A stretch of DNA of 64,000 nt from the NCBI GenBank assembly GCA_030680355.1, contig JAUXVF010000029.1:1-64000 (forward strand), given 5' to 3'. This stretch comes from Caulobacter sp. (GTDB taxonomy: Bacteria > Pseudomonadota > Alphaproteobacteria > Caulobacterales > Caulobacteraceae). Positions 52,590 through 61,768 of this stretch are shown here, piece after piece; the first letter of the stretch is position 1; the number at the start of each line of letters is the position of its first letter. A program made the translations under genes and the position numbers. Under the pieces are notes generated by a model that saw nothing but the letters and a program-made list of their open reading frames with translations, made no database searches and had not been told where the DNA came from.

Positions 52590-55500
52590 TCAGGCCGCCG
52601 GAGCGTCCCATTGCGCCCAGAGCGCCGCTTCCTCGGCCTTGGCCACCGGCGCCGAGGCCTCCTTGATGTGGCCGTAGCCGCGGATCTTCTGCGGCACGGC
52701 GGCGATGGCGGCCGCCAGCGGCAACCGCTCCGCCGTCAGCCCGGCCAGGATCCGGTCCAGCTGTCCCTCATAGGAGACGATCAGGCCGCGCTCCATCTTG
52801 CGCTCGTCACTCATGCCGAAGATGTCCAGCGGCCCGCCGCGCAGGCCCTTCAGGCGGGTCAGGACCGGGAACACCAGATCGATCATCCAGCCGCCGAGCG
52901 CGATCTTCCTGGGCTTGCCGTCAGGACCCTTGGGCGCGATCAGCGGCGGGCTCATCCAGACCTTGATCTTGCCGCCCTTGAAAGTGCCGGCCAGCTCCCT
53001 CTCGAAACGGCCGTCAGTGTAGAGCCGGGCGACCTCGTACTCGTCCTTGTAGGCCATCAGCTTGTAGAGATTGACCGCCACCGCCCGGGTCAGGGCCTCG
53101 CCGCCCAGGGGGGCCTCGGCGTCGCGAATCTGGGCCACCCGCTTCGCATAGCGGTCGGCATAGGCGGCGTTCTGGTAGGCGGTCAGCTCCGCCGTGCGCC
53201 GGGTGATCAGCTCGTCCAGCGGCATGGTCTCGGGGGTCACCACCTGGTCTTCCGGCTTGCCCTTGAACTCGGGATCGACGGCGGCCTTGCGGCCGGTTTC
53301 GAAGGCCTGGAGGTTGGCCTCGGCGTCGACGCCGTTGAGCTTGATGGCCCGGTAAATAGCGCGGCTGGAGACCGGGATCACGCCCCGCTGCCAGGTGAAG
53401 CCCAGCATGATCATGTTGGCGTAGATGGCGTCGCCCAGCCGGTGCTCGGCCAGGGCCTGGGACGGGCAGGCGTCATAGCTTTTGGTCGCCGCGCCGATCA
53501 TCCGGGCCATGCCGCCGGTGTCGAAACGCACATCGCGGTTGGTCACGAAGTCGGCCGTCGGCGAGAAGTCGGCGTTGCCAAAGGCCTGGGTCGTCTTCTT
53601 CGAATACAGGGCCAGGCCCTCGGGACTGGCGGCCACCAGCAGGTCGCAGGCGATCAGCACGTCGGTGGACGCGGCCGGAACCCGGCCGCCGACCACGGTG
53701 TCCTCGGCCTCGCCGATCTTCACATGGCTGAACACCGAGCCGCCCTTCTGGGCCAGGCCGGTCATGTCGACGACGCTGGCGGCGCGGCCATCGATATGGG
53801 CGGCCATGGCCAGGATCGAAGCGACCGTGGTCACGCCCGTGCCGCCGATGCCGGTGAACAGGATCCGGCGCACGCCTTCCAGCGTCTCGAACTCGGGCAG
53901 CGGCGTGGCGTCGGCGGTCAGGGCCGCGACCTTCACCCGGGCGGCGTTCTCGGCCCCTTCCAGGGTGATGAAGCTGGGGCAGAAGCCGTCGACGCAGCTG
54001 TAGTCCTGGTTACAGGTCGACTGGTTGATCTTGCGCTTGCGGCCAAACTCGGTGTTCAGCGGTTCGACCGACACACAGTTGGACTTCACCGAACAGTCGC
54101 CGCAGCCCTCGCAGACCAGCGGGTTGATGAACACCCGGCGCGGCGCCTTCTCCATCGTGCCACGCTTGCGGCGGCGGCGCTTCTCGGTGGCGCAAGTCTG
54201 GTCGTAGAGCAGGACGGTGACGCCCGGCGTGTCGCGCAGGGCGCGCTGGACCTGCATCAGTTCGGCGCGGGGGTGCACCTCGACGCCGGGGGCCAGGTCG
54301 CTGACGCCGGCGTAGCGGTCCAGCTCATCGACGACGATGACCGTCTTGGTGATGCCCTCGGCGGCCAGCTGGCGGGTGATCTGGGCCGGGGTGAAACCGC
54401 TCTCGGCCGCCTGGCCGCCGGTCATGGCGACGGCGTCGTTGAACAGCAGCTTGTAGGTGATGTTGGCCTTGGCCGCGATCGCCGCCCGGATCGCCAGCGA
54501 GCCCGAGTGGTTGTAGGTGCCGTCGCCGAGGTTCTGGAAGACGTGCTTTTCGGTGGTGAAGGGCGCGGCCCCGATCCAGGTCAGGCCTTCGCCGCCCATG
54601 TGGGTGTTCAGATCAGTCGACGGGTCGTTGAAGCTGGCCATGTAGTGGCAGCCGATGCCGGCCAGGGCGCGGCTGCCTTCCGGCAGTCGGGTCGAGGTGT
54701 TGTGCGGGCAGCCCGAACAGAAGAACGGCTTGCGCTGCTGGTCGCTGGCCAGGGTGACCGCGGCCATCGAGGCGGCCGAGACCCGGTCGAGATAGGCCTG
54801 GGCCCGCTCCCGATGCGGTCCGTCGGGCAGACGGCTGTAGAGGTCCAGGGCGATGGCGGCGACCGACAGCGAGCCGGTCTCCTCCATCAGCGGCTGACCG
54901 TTCTCGTCGCGCTTGCCGATGATGGCCGGGCGGGCGTGGGCCGGGAGGTCATAGAGGGCGGCGCGAGCCTGCATCTCGATCAGCGGGCGCTTGTGCTCAA
55001 TGAACATCAGCGTCTCGTGGCCGGCCGCGAAGGCGCGCAGGCCCTGCGGCTCCAGCGGCCAGGGCATCCCCACCTTGTAGATCGAAACGCCGAGGGCGGC
55101 GGCCTCGTCGAGGCCGAGTTGCATGGCCTGGAAGGCCTCGAGCACGTCCTTGTAGGCCTGGCCCGAACAGACGATGCCCAGCCGGGGCCGCGGCGCGGCC
55201 AGGGCCACGCGGTCGACGCCGTTGGCGCGGGCGAAGGCCAGGGCCGCCGGGATGCGGTAGTTGCGGAGCCGCAACTCCTTGTCCATCGGCTGGTCCTTCA
55301 GCCGGATATGCAGCCCGCCGGGCGGCATGGCGAAATTGTCGGGGACGACGTGTTTGTGGCGGTCCAGCGAGACATCGATGGTCACGCCGCTGTCCATGGT
55401 GTCGGCCAGGGCGATCAGCCCGACCCAGAGGCCGGAAAAGCGCGACATCGACAGGCCCAGCAGCCCGTAATCGAGCACTTCCTGCACGTCGGCCGGGGAC

Positions 55501-56012
55501 AGCACCGGCATCTCGAAGTCCTGGAAGGCGTATTCGGACTGCGACGGCAGGGTCGAGGATTTGCAGTTGTGGTCGTCGCCGGCCACGGCCAGCACGCCGC
55601 CGGTCGGCATCACGCCGGCGAAGTTGGCGTGTTTGAAGACATCGCCCGTGCGGTCGACGCCCGGGGCCTTGCCGTACCACATGGCGCTGACGCCATCGTA
55701 TTTGGCGCCAGGGAACAGATTGGCCTGCTGGCTGCCCCAGACGGCGGTGGCGGCGAGGTCCTCGTTGAGGCCTTCCTTGAAGACGATCTCATGGCTGGCG
55801 AGCAGCTTGCCGGCCCGCGCCGCCTGCTGGTCAAGCCCGCCCAGCGGCGATCCGCGATAGCCCGAAACGAAGCCGGCGGTGTTCAGCCCGTCGCGCAGAT
55901 CCAGCCGCCGGCGATCCAGCATGACGCGGATCAAAGCCTGCACACCGGTGATATAGGCGCGCCCGTTTTCGAGCAGAAACTTGTCGTCTAGCGTCACATT
56001 GTCGTGCCGCAT
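52590..56012 (-). CDS. Indolepyruvate ferredoxin oxidoreductase, fused alpha-beta type
   Basis: A 1140-residue fused 2-oxoacid:acceptor oxidoreductase. Residues about 1-400 form the pyrimidine and transketolase-C-type parts (AGFVSGYRGSPLGGLDQQ), 440-600 the thiamine-diphosphate domain (GIGCHYMASF, then NLGDGTYNHSGSLAIRAAI), then CxxCxxC-type iron-sulfur region (VCEGCGDCSVKSNCVSVEP; later CNQDYSCVDGFCPSF) and the C-terminal gamma-type domain (FTGIGGTGVTTVASILAMAA). It decarboxylates aryl- or branched-chain 2-oxoacids to acyl-CoA and reduces ferredoxin. A divergent Lrp-family gene is the likely regulator. Confidence 0.95.
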   Translation of the reverse strand: MRHDNVTLDDKFLLENGRAYITGVQALIRVMLDRRRLDLRDGLNTAGFVSGYRGSPLGGLDQQAARAGKLLASHEIVFKEGLNEDLAATAVWGSQQANLFPGAKYDGVSAMWYGKAPGVDRTGDVFKHANFAGVMPTGGVLAVAGDDHNCKSSTLPSQSEYAFQDFEMPVLSPADVQEVLDYGLLGLSMSRFSGLWVGLIALADTMDSGVTIDVSLDRHKHVVPDNFAMPPGGLHIRLKDQPMDKELRLRNYRIPAALAFARANGVDRVALAAPRPRLGIVCSGQAYKDVLEAFQAMQLGLDEAAALGVSIYKVGMPWPLEPQGLRAFAAGHETLMFIEHKRPLIEMQARAALYDLPAHARPAIIGKRDENGQPLMEETGSLSVAAIALDLYSRLPDGPHRERAQAYLDRVSAASMAAVTLASDQQRKPFFCSGCPHNTSTRLPEGSRALAGIGCHYMASFNDPSTDLNTHMGGEGLTWIGAAPFTTEKHVFQNLGDGTYNHSGSLAIRAAIAAKANITYKLLFNDAVAMTGGQAAESGFTPAQITRQLAAEGITKTVIVVDELDRYAGVSDLAPGVEVHPRAELMQVQRALRDTPGVTVLLYDQTCATEKRRRRKRGTMEKAPRRVFINPLVCEGCGDCSVKSNCVSVEPLNTEFGRKRKINQSTCNQDYSCVDGFCPSFITLEGAENAARVKVAALTADATPLPEFETLEGVRRILFTGIGGTGVTTVASILAMAAHIDGRAASVVDMTGLAQKGGSVFSHVKIGEAEDTVVGGRVPAASTDVLIACDLLVAASPEGLALYSKKTTQAFGNADFSPTADFVTNRDVRFDTGGMARMIGAATKSYDACPSQALAEHRLGDAIYANMIMLGFTWQRGVIPVSSRAIYRAIKLNGVDAEANLQAFETGRKAAVDPEFKGKPEDQVVTPETMPLDELITRRTAELTAYQNAAYADRYAKRVAQIRDAEAPLGGEALTRAVAVNLYKLMAYKDEYEVARLYTDGRFERELAGTFKGGKIKVWMSPPLIAPKGPDGKPRKIALGGWMIDLVFPVLTRLKGLRGGPLDIFGMSDERKMERGLIVSYEGQLDRILAGLTAERLPLAAAIAAVPQKIRGYGHIKEASAPVAKAEEAALWAQWDAPAA

Positions 56013-56045
56013 TGAAAAATCTTTCCTTTGGTGCGCGTAGTTCAG

Positions 56046-56079
56046 CTTGCAAGATCATATAAGCACGGCGAAATTGCTT
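56046..56079. promoter_or_regulatory. Candidate Lrp-type operator between the oxidoreductase and Lrp genes
   Basis: An 8-bp palindrome CTTGCAAG (56046-56053) and an inverted repeat AAGCA-N9-TGCTT (56061-56079) lie in the 141-base divergent region. The AAGCA/TGCTT pair with an AT-rich centre would suit an Lrp-family dimer. Binding is inferred from position only. Confidence 0.45.
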
Positions 56080-56153
56080 GCTAAAGGCGTGCCCTATCTC
56101 ATGCCCGCGACGGCAAGATCGGGGCGCGAAACGGCGAATTCGGGGGAAAAGGT

Positions 56154-56651
56154 TTGGCTGAGCAACTTGACGCGGTTGACGCAAGAATTCTCGATCTCAT
56201 CCAGCACGACGCCAGCCTGTCGGTGGCCGAGATCGCCGAACGCGTGGGCCTGTCGTCCAGCCCCTGCTGGCGGCGGATCAAACGGCTTGAAGACGCGGGC
56301 GTCATCCAGCGCCGGGTGACCATCCTCGACCGCGAGAAGCTGGGCCTGACCTTCGAGGTCTATTGCACGGCCAAACTCTCCCTGCCGACACGCGACAATC
56401 TCGAACAGTTCGAGGCGGCGGTGGTCAAATGGCCCGAGGTCGTCCAGTGCGCCACGGTGACCGGCTCGGCCGATTACGAACTGCGCATCGTCACCCGCGA
56501 CATGCACGCCTTCGACGAATTCCTCCGCGACAAGATCCTGTCCCTGGGTCTGGTCTCCAACATCGAAAGCCGGATCGTGGTTCGCGGCGTCAAGAACACC
56601 ACCGCCGTGCCGCTGGGCATGGTCAGCCCCTATGTCAGCCCGCGCGGCTAG
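56154..56651 (+). CDS. Lrp/AsnC family transcriptional regulator
   Basis: A 165-residue regulator. The AsnC-type helix-turn-helix is LDAVDARILDLIQHDASLSV and AEIAERVGLSSSPCWRRIKR near the N terminus; the C-terminal RAM ligand-binding domain has VTGSADYELRIVTRDMHAFD. Start is TTG at 56154, preceded by GGGGGAAAAGG. It is divergent from the indolepyruvate oxidoreductase gene, a common pairing in which amino acids or their 2-oxoacids control aryl or branched-chain oxidation. The ligand is likely an aromatic or branched-chain amino acid, by inference. Confidence 0.93.
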   Translation: MAEQLDAVDARILDLIQHDASLSVAEIAERVGLSSSPCWRRIKRLEDAGVIQRRVTILDREKLGLTFEVYCTAKLSLPTRDNLEQFEAAVVKWPEVVQCATVTGSADYELRIVTRDMHAFDEFLRDKILSLGLVSNIESRIVVRGVKNTTAVPLGMVSPYVSPRG

Positions 56652-56707
56652 CGGACTCGACCCGCCTCGCCTGACGAGCATTCCTCTCCCCCAAATAGGA
56701 GACCCCC

Positions 56708-57574
56708 ATGATCGACCTCGTCATTGACCAGCGGCGCAAGGATCTGGGCGGGTTCGAGGTGGGGCGGGTGCTGCCCTTCCCGGCCCGGCGGATGGTCGGG
56801 CCTTTCGTCTTCTTCGATCACATGGGACCGGCGGCGTTCGAGCCCGGCTTCCCGCGCAGCGTCGATGTCCGGCCCCATCCGCACATCGGCCTGTCGACCC
56901 TCAGCTACCTGTTCGAGGGCGAAATGACCCACCGCGACAGCGTCGGGTCCGACATCGTCATCAAGCCCGGCGAGGTCAACTGGATGACGGCGGGGCGCGG
57001 CATCACCCATTCCGAACGGTTCGAGGGGCTGCGCGCCCACGGCGGTCGGATGGACGGCATCCAGACCTGGCTGGCCCTGCCGACCGAGGATGAAGAGACC
57101 GCGCCGGCCTTCTCCCACCATAGTGGCGACGGTGATCTGCCCTTCTACGAGGCCGACGGCCTGGCCGCCCGGCTGGTGGCCGGTTCGGCCTTCGGCGCCA
57201 AGGCGAACGTGCCGGTATTCTCGCCGCTGTTCTACGTCCATTGGGAAATGGCGGCGGGGACCCGGGCCGCCCTGCCCGCCGAGTATCCAGAACGGGCCGC
57301 CTATGTCGCCAAGGGGAGCGTGGAGATCGGCGGCAGGACCATCGGCGTTGGCCAGATGGCCGTCTTCGCTCCCGGCCAGACCGTGCCGATCACCGCCCTG
57401 GAGGCGTCCACCGTCATGCTGCTGGGCGGCGAACCGGTCGGCGAGCGGTTCGTCGAGTGGAACTTCGTCTCCTCGTCGAAAGACCGCATCGAACAGGCCA
57501 AGGCCGACTGGCGCGCGGGGCGGATGAAGCTGCCGGACCTGGATGATGAGGAGTTCATACCGCTGCCGGGTTAG
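56708..57574 (+). CDS. Pirin family protein
   Basis: A 288-residue bicupin, closer to canonical pirins than the one at 36862. The first cupin has VRPHPHIGLSTLSYLFEGEM with the metal-binding His-x-His, then GEVNWMTAGRGITHSER with the third His and Glu. PFVFFDHMGPAAF starts the family domain; the C-terminal pirin domain follows with GSAFGAKANVPVFSPLFYVH. An iron-dependent role such as quercetinase or redox cofactor is known for relatives. GGAG lies close upstream of the ATG. It follows the Lrp gene after 56 bases, but probably forms its own unit. Confidence 0.92.
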   Translation: MIDLVIDQRRKDLGGFEVGRVLPFPARRMVGPFVFFDHMGPAAFEPGFPRSVDVRPHPHIGLSTLSYLFEGEMTHRDSVGSDIVIKPGEVNWMTAGRGITHSERFEGLRAHGGRMDGIQTWLALPTEDEETAPAFSHHSGDGDLPFYEADGLAARLVAGSAFGAKANVPVFSPLFYVHWEMAAGTRAALPAEYPERAAYVAKGSVEIGGRTIGVGQMAVFAPGQTVPITALEASTVMLLGGEPVGERFVEWNFVSSSKDRIEQAKADWRAGRMKLPDLDDEEFIPLPG

Positions 57575-57657
57575 GGCTCAGGGATTAGGAAGCGCCGGAC
57601 CTCAAGCCCCGGGGCTCTACTCCCTAGCCCCCGCCTTCCCCCTTGCCATGACTCATA

Positions 57658-57680
57658 ATGCAATTCATTCTCAATTGCAT
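57658..57680 (+). promoter_or_regulatory. Fur-like inverted repeat and -10 element upstream of a 53-residue ORF
   Basis: ATGCAATT and AATTGCAT are perfect 8-bp arms with a 7-base spacer (CATTCTC). The reverse strand reads AATTGAGAATGAATTGC, which resembles Fur-box sequences with the GAGAATGA core. A CATAAT -10-like hexamer at 57654-57659 overlaps its left edge, the usual arrangement for repression. Identity as a Fur site is inferred. Confidence 0.5.
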
Positions 57681-57703
57681 ACAAGAGTCCCGGGAGGAAA
57701 CCC

Positions 57704-57865
57704 ATGGTAGTCCACGGCCTCGGCGCCGCCCTGATCGCCCGCCTGATGCGGGCCGGGCGGGCGCCCGACCTTGAGTGCGACTGGCTGTTGTTCGGGCCCA
57801 GCGACCCCGAGGTGGTCGAGGTCGAACAGGAAGCCCCGCCGCCGCTGTTGCTGGCGGCCGAGTAG
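57704..57865 (+). CDS. Small acidic hypothetical protein, 53 residues
   Basis: An ORF with a very good ribosome binding site (GGGAGGAAACCC then ATG) that codes for 53 residues. The N terminus has a short helix MVVHGLGAALIARLMRAGRA, and the rest is acidic with DWLLFGPSDPEVVEVEQ and a Pro/Leu end. It has no signal peptide. Codon use is that of the genome. I know no family for it. It lies 24 bases downstream of the Fur-like inverted repeat, and its stop is one base from the stop of pgsA on the other strand. Iron-regulated function is a guess from the upstream site. Confidence 0.6.
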   Translation: MVVHGLGAALIARLMRAGRAPDLECDWLLFGPSDPEVVEVEQEAPPPLLLAAE

Positions 57866-57866
57866 C

Positions 57867-58496
57867 CTAGGCTTTCAGCGCCTTGCGGGCGGCCAGGGCG
57901 TAGGCGACGCCGGTCCACAGCGTCACCGCCACGGCCAGCCACAGCAGCCCGTCCGCGCCCCTCGCCGCGTTGCCGGCCATCTCCGGGTCGCGCGGCAGAC
58001 CCCAGACTGACCAGCCGCCGACAAACAGCTGCGCGCCCAGGGCGACCAGTTGCAGCGTCGTCTTCCACTTGGCCAGCAGGGTCACCGGCAGGGTCAGCCC
58101 CTTCGGCGCCAGGGTCTCGCGCAGGGCGCTGACCGCGAATTCGCGGAACAGGATCAGGCCGCCGGCCAGGGCCGTCTGCCACGACCCCAGAGCGGCCAGA
58201 CCGACAACGGCCCCGGCCACCAGCACCTTGTCGGCGATGGGGTCGAGGATCGCCCCCAGCAGGCTGGACGCTTTCAGCCGCCGCGCCAGCCAGCCGTCGA
58301 CAAAGTCGGTCGCCGCCGCGATCACGAAGCCCCAGAAGGCCGTGAAATAGAGCGCCGACTGCAGCGCCTGCCCGTCCAGCCCCCGATCCACGCCCCACAT
58401 CAGGATCGGCCGCGAGGCCAGCCCCAGCATGGCCAGAAAGACCACCAGGGTCAGGATGAGCCGCAGGCCGGTGATCAGGTTGGGCAGATGTTTCAT
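57867..58496 (-). CDS. pgsA: CDP-diacylglycerol-glycerol-3-phosphate 3-phosphatidyltransferase
   Basis: A 209-residue inner-membrane enzyme that makes phosphatidylglycerol phosphate, the first committed step of phosphatidylglycerol and cardiolipin synthesis. The CDP-alcohol phosphotransferase motif is intact: DFVDGWLARRLKASSLLGAI followed by LDPIADK, giving D-G-x2-A-R-x8-G-x3-D-x3-D. About five transmembrane helices surround it; MKHLPNLITGLRLILT is the family start, at 58496 rather than the upstream ATG at 58532. It precedes no other phospholipid gene; uvrC lies upstream on the same strand. Confidence 0.95.
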   Translation of the reverse strand: MKHLPNLITGLRLILTLVVFLAMLGLASRPILMWGVDRGLDGQALQSALYFTAFWGFVIAAATDFVDGWLARRLKASSLLGAILDPIADKVLVAGAVVGLAALGSWQTALAGGLILFREFAVSALRETLAPKGLTLPVTLLAKWKTTLQLVALGAQLFVGGWSVWGLPRDPEMAGNAARGADGLLWLAVAVTLWTGVAYALAARKALKA

Positions 58497-58554
58497 GGAG
58501 CGATCCGTAGAGGGTTTTTGAGCCGGGGCCAATTGGCGACATCAGGCCGGGTGC

Positions 58555-58595
58555 GTCCTTCGACACGGCCGCTTCGCGGCCTGCTCAGGATGACT
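58555..58595. repeat. REP-like palindrome between uvrC and pgsA
   Basis: GTCCTTCGACA...CTCAGGATGA flanks a tight hairpin GGCCGC-TTC-GCGGCC (58567-58581). The combination is a common extragenic palindrome in alphaproteobacteria. Confidence 0.6.
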
Positions 58596-58606
58596 TGGAG
58601 AGTTGG

Positions 58607-60478
58607 CTACTTGCGGAAATGATCATGGATCCGCCGCGCGAGCGGCTCGTTGACGCCGTCGACCTTCATCAGATCGCCGACGGTGGCCTTGCCGACCTCG
58701 CGGGCTGAGCCGAAGGCGTGCAGCAGGGCCTTCTTGCGGCCGGGGCCGACGCCGTCGATCTCGTCGAGCGGATTGCGCTTCATCTCCATCGACCGCTTGG
58801 TGCGATGGGTGCCGATGGCGAAGCGGTGAGCCTCGTCGCGCAGCCGCTGCAAATAATACAGCACCGGACTTTTCGGCTCGAGCATGAAGGGCGCCTTGCT
58901 CGGCATGAAGAACCGCTCCAGCCCGGCGTCGCGGTCGGGACCCTTGGCCACCCCGACCACGGCGATGTCGTCGACGCCGAGGTCGGCCATCACCTCAAGC
59001 ACCGCGTCGAGCTGGCCCTTGCCGCCGTCGATCAGCACCAGGTCCGGCCGGGCGGCGCCCTCGCCCTCGCCTTCCGTCTCCTCCTCCTTGACCAGGCGGG
59101 CGAAGCGGCGCCGCAGCACCTCCTTCATCATGCCGTAGTCGTCGCCGGGGGTCAGGTCGGTCCCCTTGATGTTGAACTTGCGGTACTGGTTTTTCTGGAA
59201 GCCGTCGGGGCCGGCCACGACCATGCCGCCGACGGCGTTGGTCCCCTGGATGTGGCTGTTGTCGTAGATCTCGATCCGCTCGGGCGGCGCGTCGAGCCCG
59301 AAGGCCTCGGCCACCCCGACCAGCAGCTTGCCCTGGGCCGAGCCCTCGGCCATCCGCCGGCCCAGCGCCTCGCGGGCGTTGGTCACCGCCTGTTCGACCA
59401 GCTGTTTCTTCTCGCCCCGTTTGGGCAGGGCGATCTCGACCTTGCGGCCGGCCTTCATCGAGAAGGCCTCGCCGAGCAGTTCGTGCTCGAACGGCTGCAC
59501 ATTGACCAGGATCGACCGCGGGATCGGCCGGTCGTCATAGAACTGGCCGATGAAGGCGCTGATGATCTCCGCGTCGCTGTCGCTCTTGTCGACGCGCGGG
59601 AAATAGGCGCGGTTGCCCCAGTTCTGGCCGGCCCGGAAGAAGAATACCTGGACGCAGGCCTGACCGCCCTCGGCGAACAGGGCGAAGACGTCGGCCTCGT
59701 CGACCGTCTCCGGATTGACCTGGGTCTCCTGGGCCACCGAGCTGAGGGCCCGAATGCGGTCGCGCAGCCGGGCGGCGCGCTCGAACTCCATCTCGTCTGA
59801 GGCGGCCTGCATCTCCGCCGCCATCCGGGCCATGACCGCCCGGCTCTTGCCGCGCAGAAAAGCCTCCGACTCCTCGACCAGCCTGGCGTAGTCCTCCAGC
59901 GCGATCAGGCCGGTGCAGGGCGCGGCGCAACGCTTGATCTGGTGCAGCATGCAGGGCCGGGTGCGGCTCTCATAGACACTGTCGCTGCAGGAGCGCAGCA
60001 GGAAGGCCTTCTGCAGGGTGTTGAGCGTGCGGTTGACCGCCCCGGCCGAGGCGAAGGGGCCGAAATAGTCGCCCTTGATCGAATGCGCCCCACGATGCTT
60101 GCGCAGCTGCGGCGCGGCGTGGTCGCGGCGGATGACGATCTCGGGAAAGCTCTTGTCGTCGCGCAGCAGCACGTTGAAGCGCGGCTTCATCTGCTTGATC
60201 AGATTGATCTCGAGCAGCAGGGCGTCGGTTTCTGTGCGAGTCGAGACGAACTCCATCGACCGGGTCAGGTCGACCATGTGGGCGATGCGGTTGGTGTGGA
60301 ACCGCCCTTGCGCGTACTGGATCACCCGTTTCTTGAGGCTGCGCGCCTTGCCGACATAGAGCACCTCGCCGCTCTCGCCGACCATCCGATAGACCCCCGG
60401 CGCGTCGGGCAGCCGTCTGGCGTGGTCGGCGATCAGGGCGGCGCCGGTCAGGGCGGGGGCGGCGGGCGTGTCAGTCAC
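58607..60478 (-). CDS. uvrC: Excinuclease ABC subunit C
   Basis: A 623-residue nucleotide-excision-repair nuclease that makes both cuts around a UvrAB-bound lesion. The N-terminal GIY-YIG domain is [20 protein letters not shown], with [20 protein letters not shown] and the UVR domain next ([20 protein letters not shown]), then the RNase-H-like domain ([40 protein letters not shown]) and the C-terminal helix-hairpin-helix pair ([18 protein letters not shown]). Length is normal. It starts at GTG (60478) with no ribosome binding site; TATATT lies six bases before it, so the mRNA may be leaderless. pgsA follows downstream. Confidence 0.96.
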   Translation of the reverse strand: MTDTPAAPALTGAALIADHARRLPDAPGVYRMVGESGEVLYVGKARSLKKRVIQYAQGRFHTNRIAHMVDLTRSMEFVSTRTETDALLLEINLIKQMKPRFNVLLRDDKSFPEIVIRRDHAAPQLRKHRGAHSIKGDYFGPFASAGAVNRTLNTLQKAFLLRSCSDSVYESRTRPCMLHQIKRCAAPCTGLIALEDYARLVEESEAFLRGKSRAVMARMAAEMQAASDEMEFERAARLRDRIRALSSVAQETQVNPETVDEADVFALFAEGGQACVQVFFFRAGQNWGNRAYFPRVDKSDSDAEIISAFIGQFYDDRPIPRSILVNVQPFEHELLGEAFSMKAGRKVEIALPKRGEKKQLVEQAVTNAREALGRRMAEGSAQGKLLVGVAEAFGLDAPPERIEIYDNSHIQGTNAVGGMVVAGPDGFQKNQYRKFNIKGTDLTPGDDYGMMKEVLRRRFARLVKEEETEGEGEGAARPDLVLIDGGKGQLDAVLEVMADLGVDDIAVVGVAKGPDRDAGLERFFMPSKAPFMLEPKSPVLYYLQRLRDEAHRFAIGTHRTKRSMEMKRNPLDEIDGVGPGRKKALLHAFGSAREVGKATVGDLMKVDGVNEPLARRIHDHFRK

Positions 60479-60618
60479 GGCGGGAATATAGGGGAGTCGG
60501 CGGGGCAGTGCGCGGGGTGATGGCGGGTTCGATCCTTCCGGCGCCGCGGGGGAAGGCTGGCGCGGGCGACGCCCCCTCCGTTACGGTCCCGCCAACGCCC
60601 ACCCTGCCCGAGGTTCCG

Positions 60619-61686
60619 ATGCCCGACTCCGCCGCCAAGGCCGCCTACGCCGATGTCGCCGACAGGCTGGAGCGGGCCACGGCCTTGCCGCGGACGGCCT
60701 TCGCGGACCCGGCCGTGTTCGCCGCCGAGGTCGAGCAGGTGCTCAAGGCCGGCTGGCTGCCGGTGGCGCGGGAGAGCGCCCTGGCCCAGCCCGGCGACTA
60801 TCGCGCCGTCGATCTGCTGGATACGCCGCTGGTCGCCACCCGCGACGCCGACGGCCAGCTGCATGTGCTTTCCCGGGTCTGCCGCCATCGCGGCATGCCG
60901 GTGGTCGAGGGCGAGGGCAACGCCAAGGCCCTGACCTGCCCCTATCACCTGTGGCGCTATGGCCTGGACGGGCGGCTGGCGGCGGCCCCGGGCATGGAAC
61001 AGTCGACCCTGTTCGACCGCGAGCAGTGCCGCCTGCCGGCCGTGCGCACCGACCGCTGGGGCGGCTGGCTGTTCGCCAATCTGGACGGGACGGCCGCGCC
61101 GCTGGCCCCGCAGCTGACGGCCCTGGAGGCGCGCCTCGCCGACGTCGATCCGGCCAGCCTGGTCACCGCCGACATCATCGACCTGGATTCGCCGTGGAAC
61201 TGGAAGCTGATGGTCGAGAATTTCCTCGAGTCCTACCATCACATCGGCCCGCACGCGGCCAGCCTGCAGCAGACCAATCCGGGCCTCGGCACCTGGGTGC
61301 GCGACACCGGCGCCCTGTCGACGGTGCTGGAGAACCCGCCTGTCGACGGCGACCACCCGCCCTTCGTGGTCGCCGCCATCTTCCCGCTGACCCTGATGTT
61401 CTTCACCGAGGGTCCGGCGCGGCTGGGCGTCTGGTACGAGCTGGACCGCATCACTCACCAGGCCTTCCGCCTGCGCATCCACCTGCTGGCCGACCCGCAG
61501 ATCGCCGCCGTGCCCGAGTTCGTCGCCGAATACCGCGCGCAGGTTCTGGCCGTGCACAACGAGGACATCCCCGCCTGCGAGGGCGTCCAGCAGGGCGTAC
61601 TGAGCCCGCTCTATACGCCCGGCCCGCTCAGTCATCTGGAGGCGGCGCTGTGGCGGTTCCACCGGTATCTGCAGGCGCGGATGTAG
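60619..61686 (+). CDS. Rieske-type aromatic ring-hydroxylating dioxygenase, alpha-subunit-like
   Basis: A 355-residue oxygenase. The Rieske [2Fe-2S] motif is C-x-H...C-x2-H: VCRHRGMPVVEG and LTCPYHLWRYG. The catalytic domain has the mononuclear iron ligands in WNWKLMVENFLESYHHIGPH. The protein resembles the Rieske mono-/dioxygenase branch acting on quaternary amines and aromatic compounds (carnitine oxygenase or choline-monooxygenase type). No reductase or ferredoxin gene is adjacent. The ATG at 60619 has GAGGTT upstream; the frame is open 37 codons further. Confidence 0.9.
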   Translation: MPDSAAKAAYADVADRLERATALPRTAFADPAVFAAEVEQVLKAGWLPVARESALAQPGDYRAVDLLDTPLVATRDADGQLHVLSRVCRHRGMPVVEGEGNAKALTCPYHLWRYGLDGRLAAAPGMEQSTLFDREQCRLPAVRTDRWGGWLFANLDGTAAPLAPQLTALEARLADVDPASLVTADIIDLDSPWNWKLMVENFLESYHHIGPHAASLQQTNPGLGTWVRDTGALSTVLENPPVDGDHPPFVVAAIFPLTLMFFTEGPARLGVWYELDRITHQAFRLRIHLLADPQIAAVPEFVAEYRAQVLAVHNEDIPACEGVQQGVLSPLYTPGPLSHLEAALWRFHRYLQARM

Positions 61687-61768
61687 GCTCAGGGCAACCG
61701 CGCCGACGTCGGCGGCGGGAGACGCCCCCTTCCCGGGGGAGATTGTTGGGCAAGTCAGATGAGGAGCC

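Noticed and set aside
52419-55991. A 1190-codon open frame on the + strand
   Set aside because: It is antisense to the indolepyruvate oxidoreductase gene, which has clear motifs; the frame has no recognisable protein.
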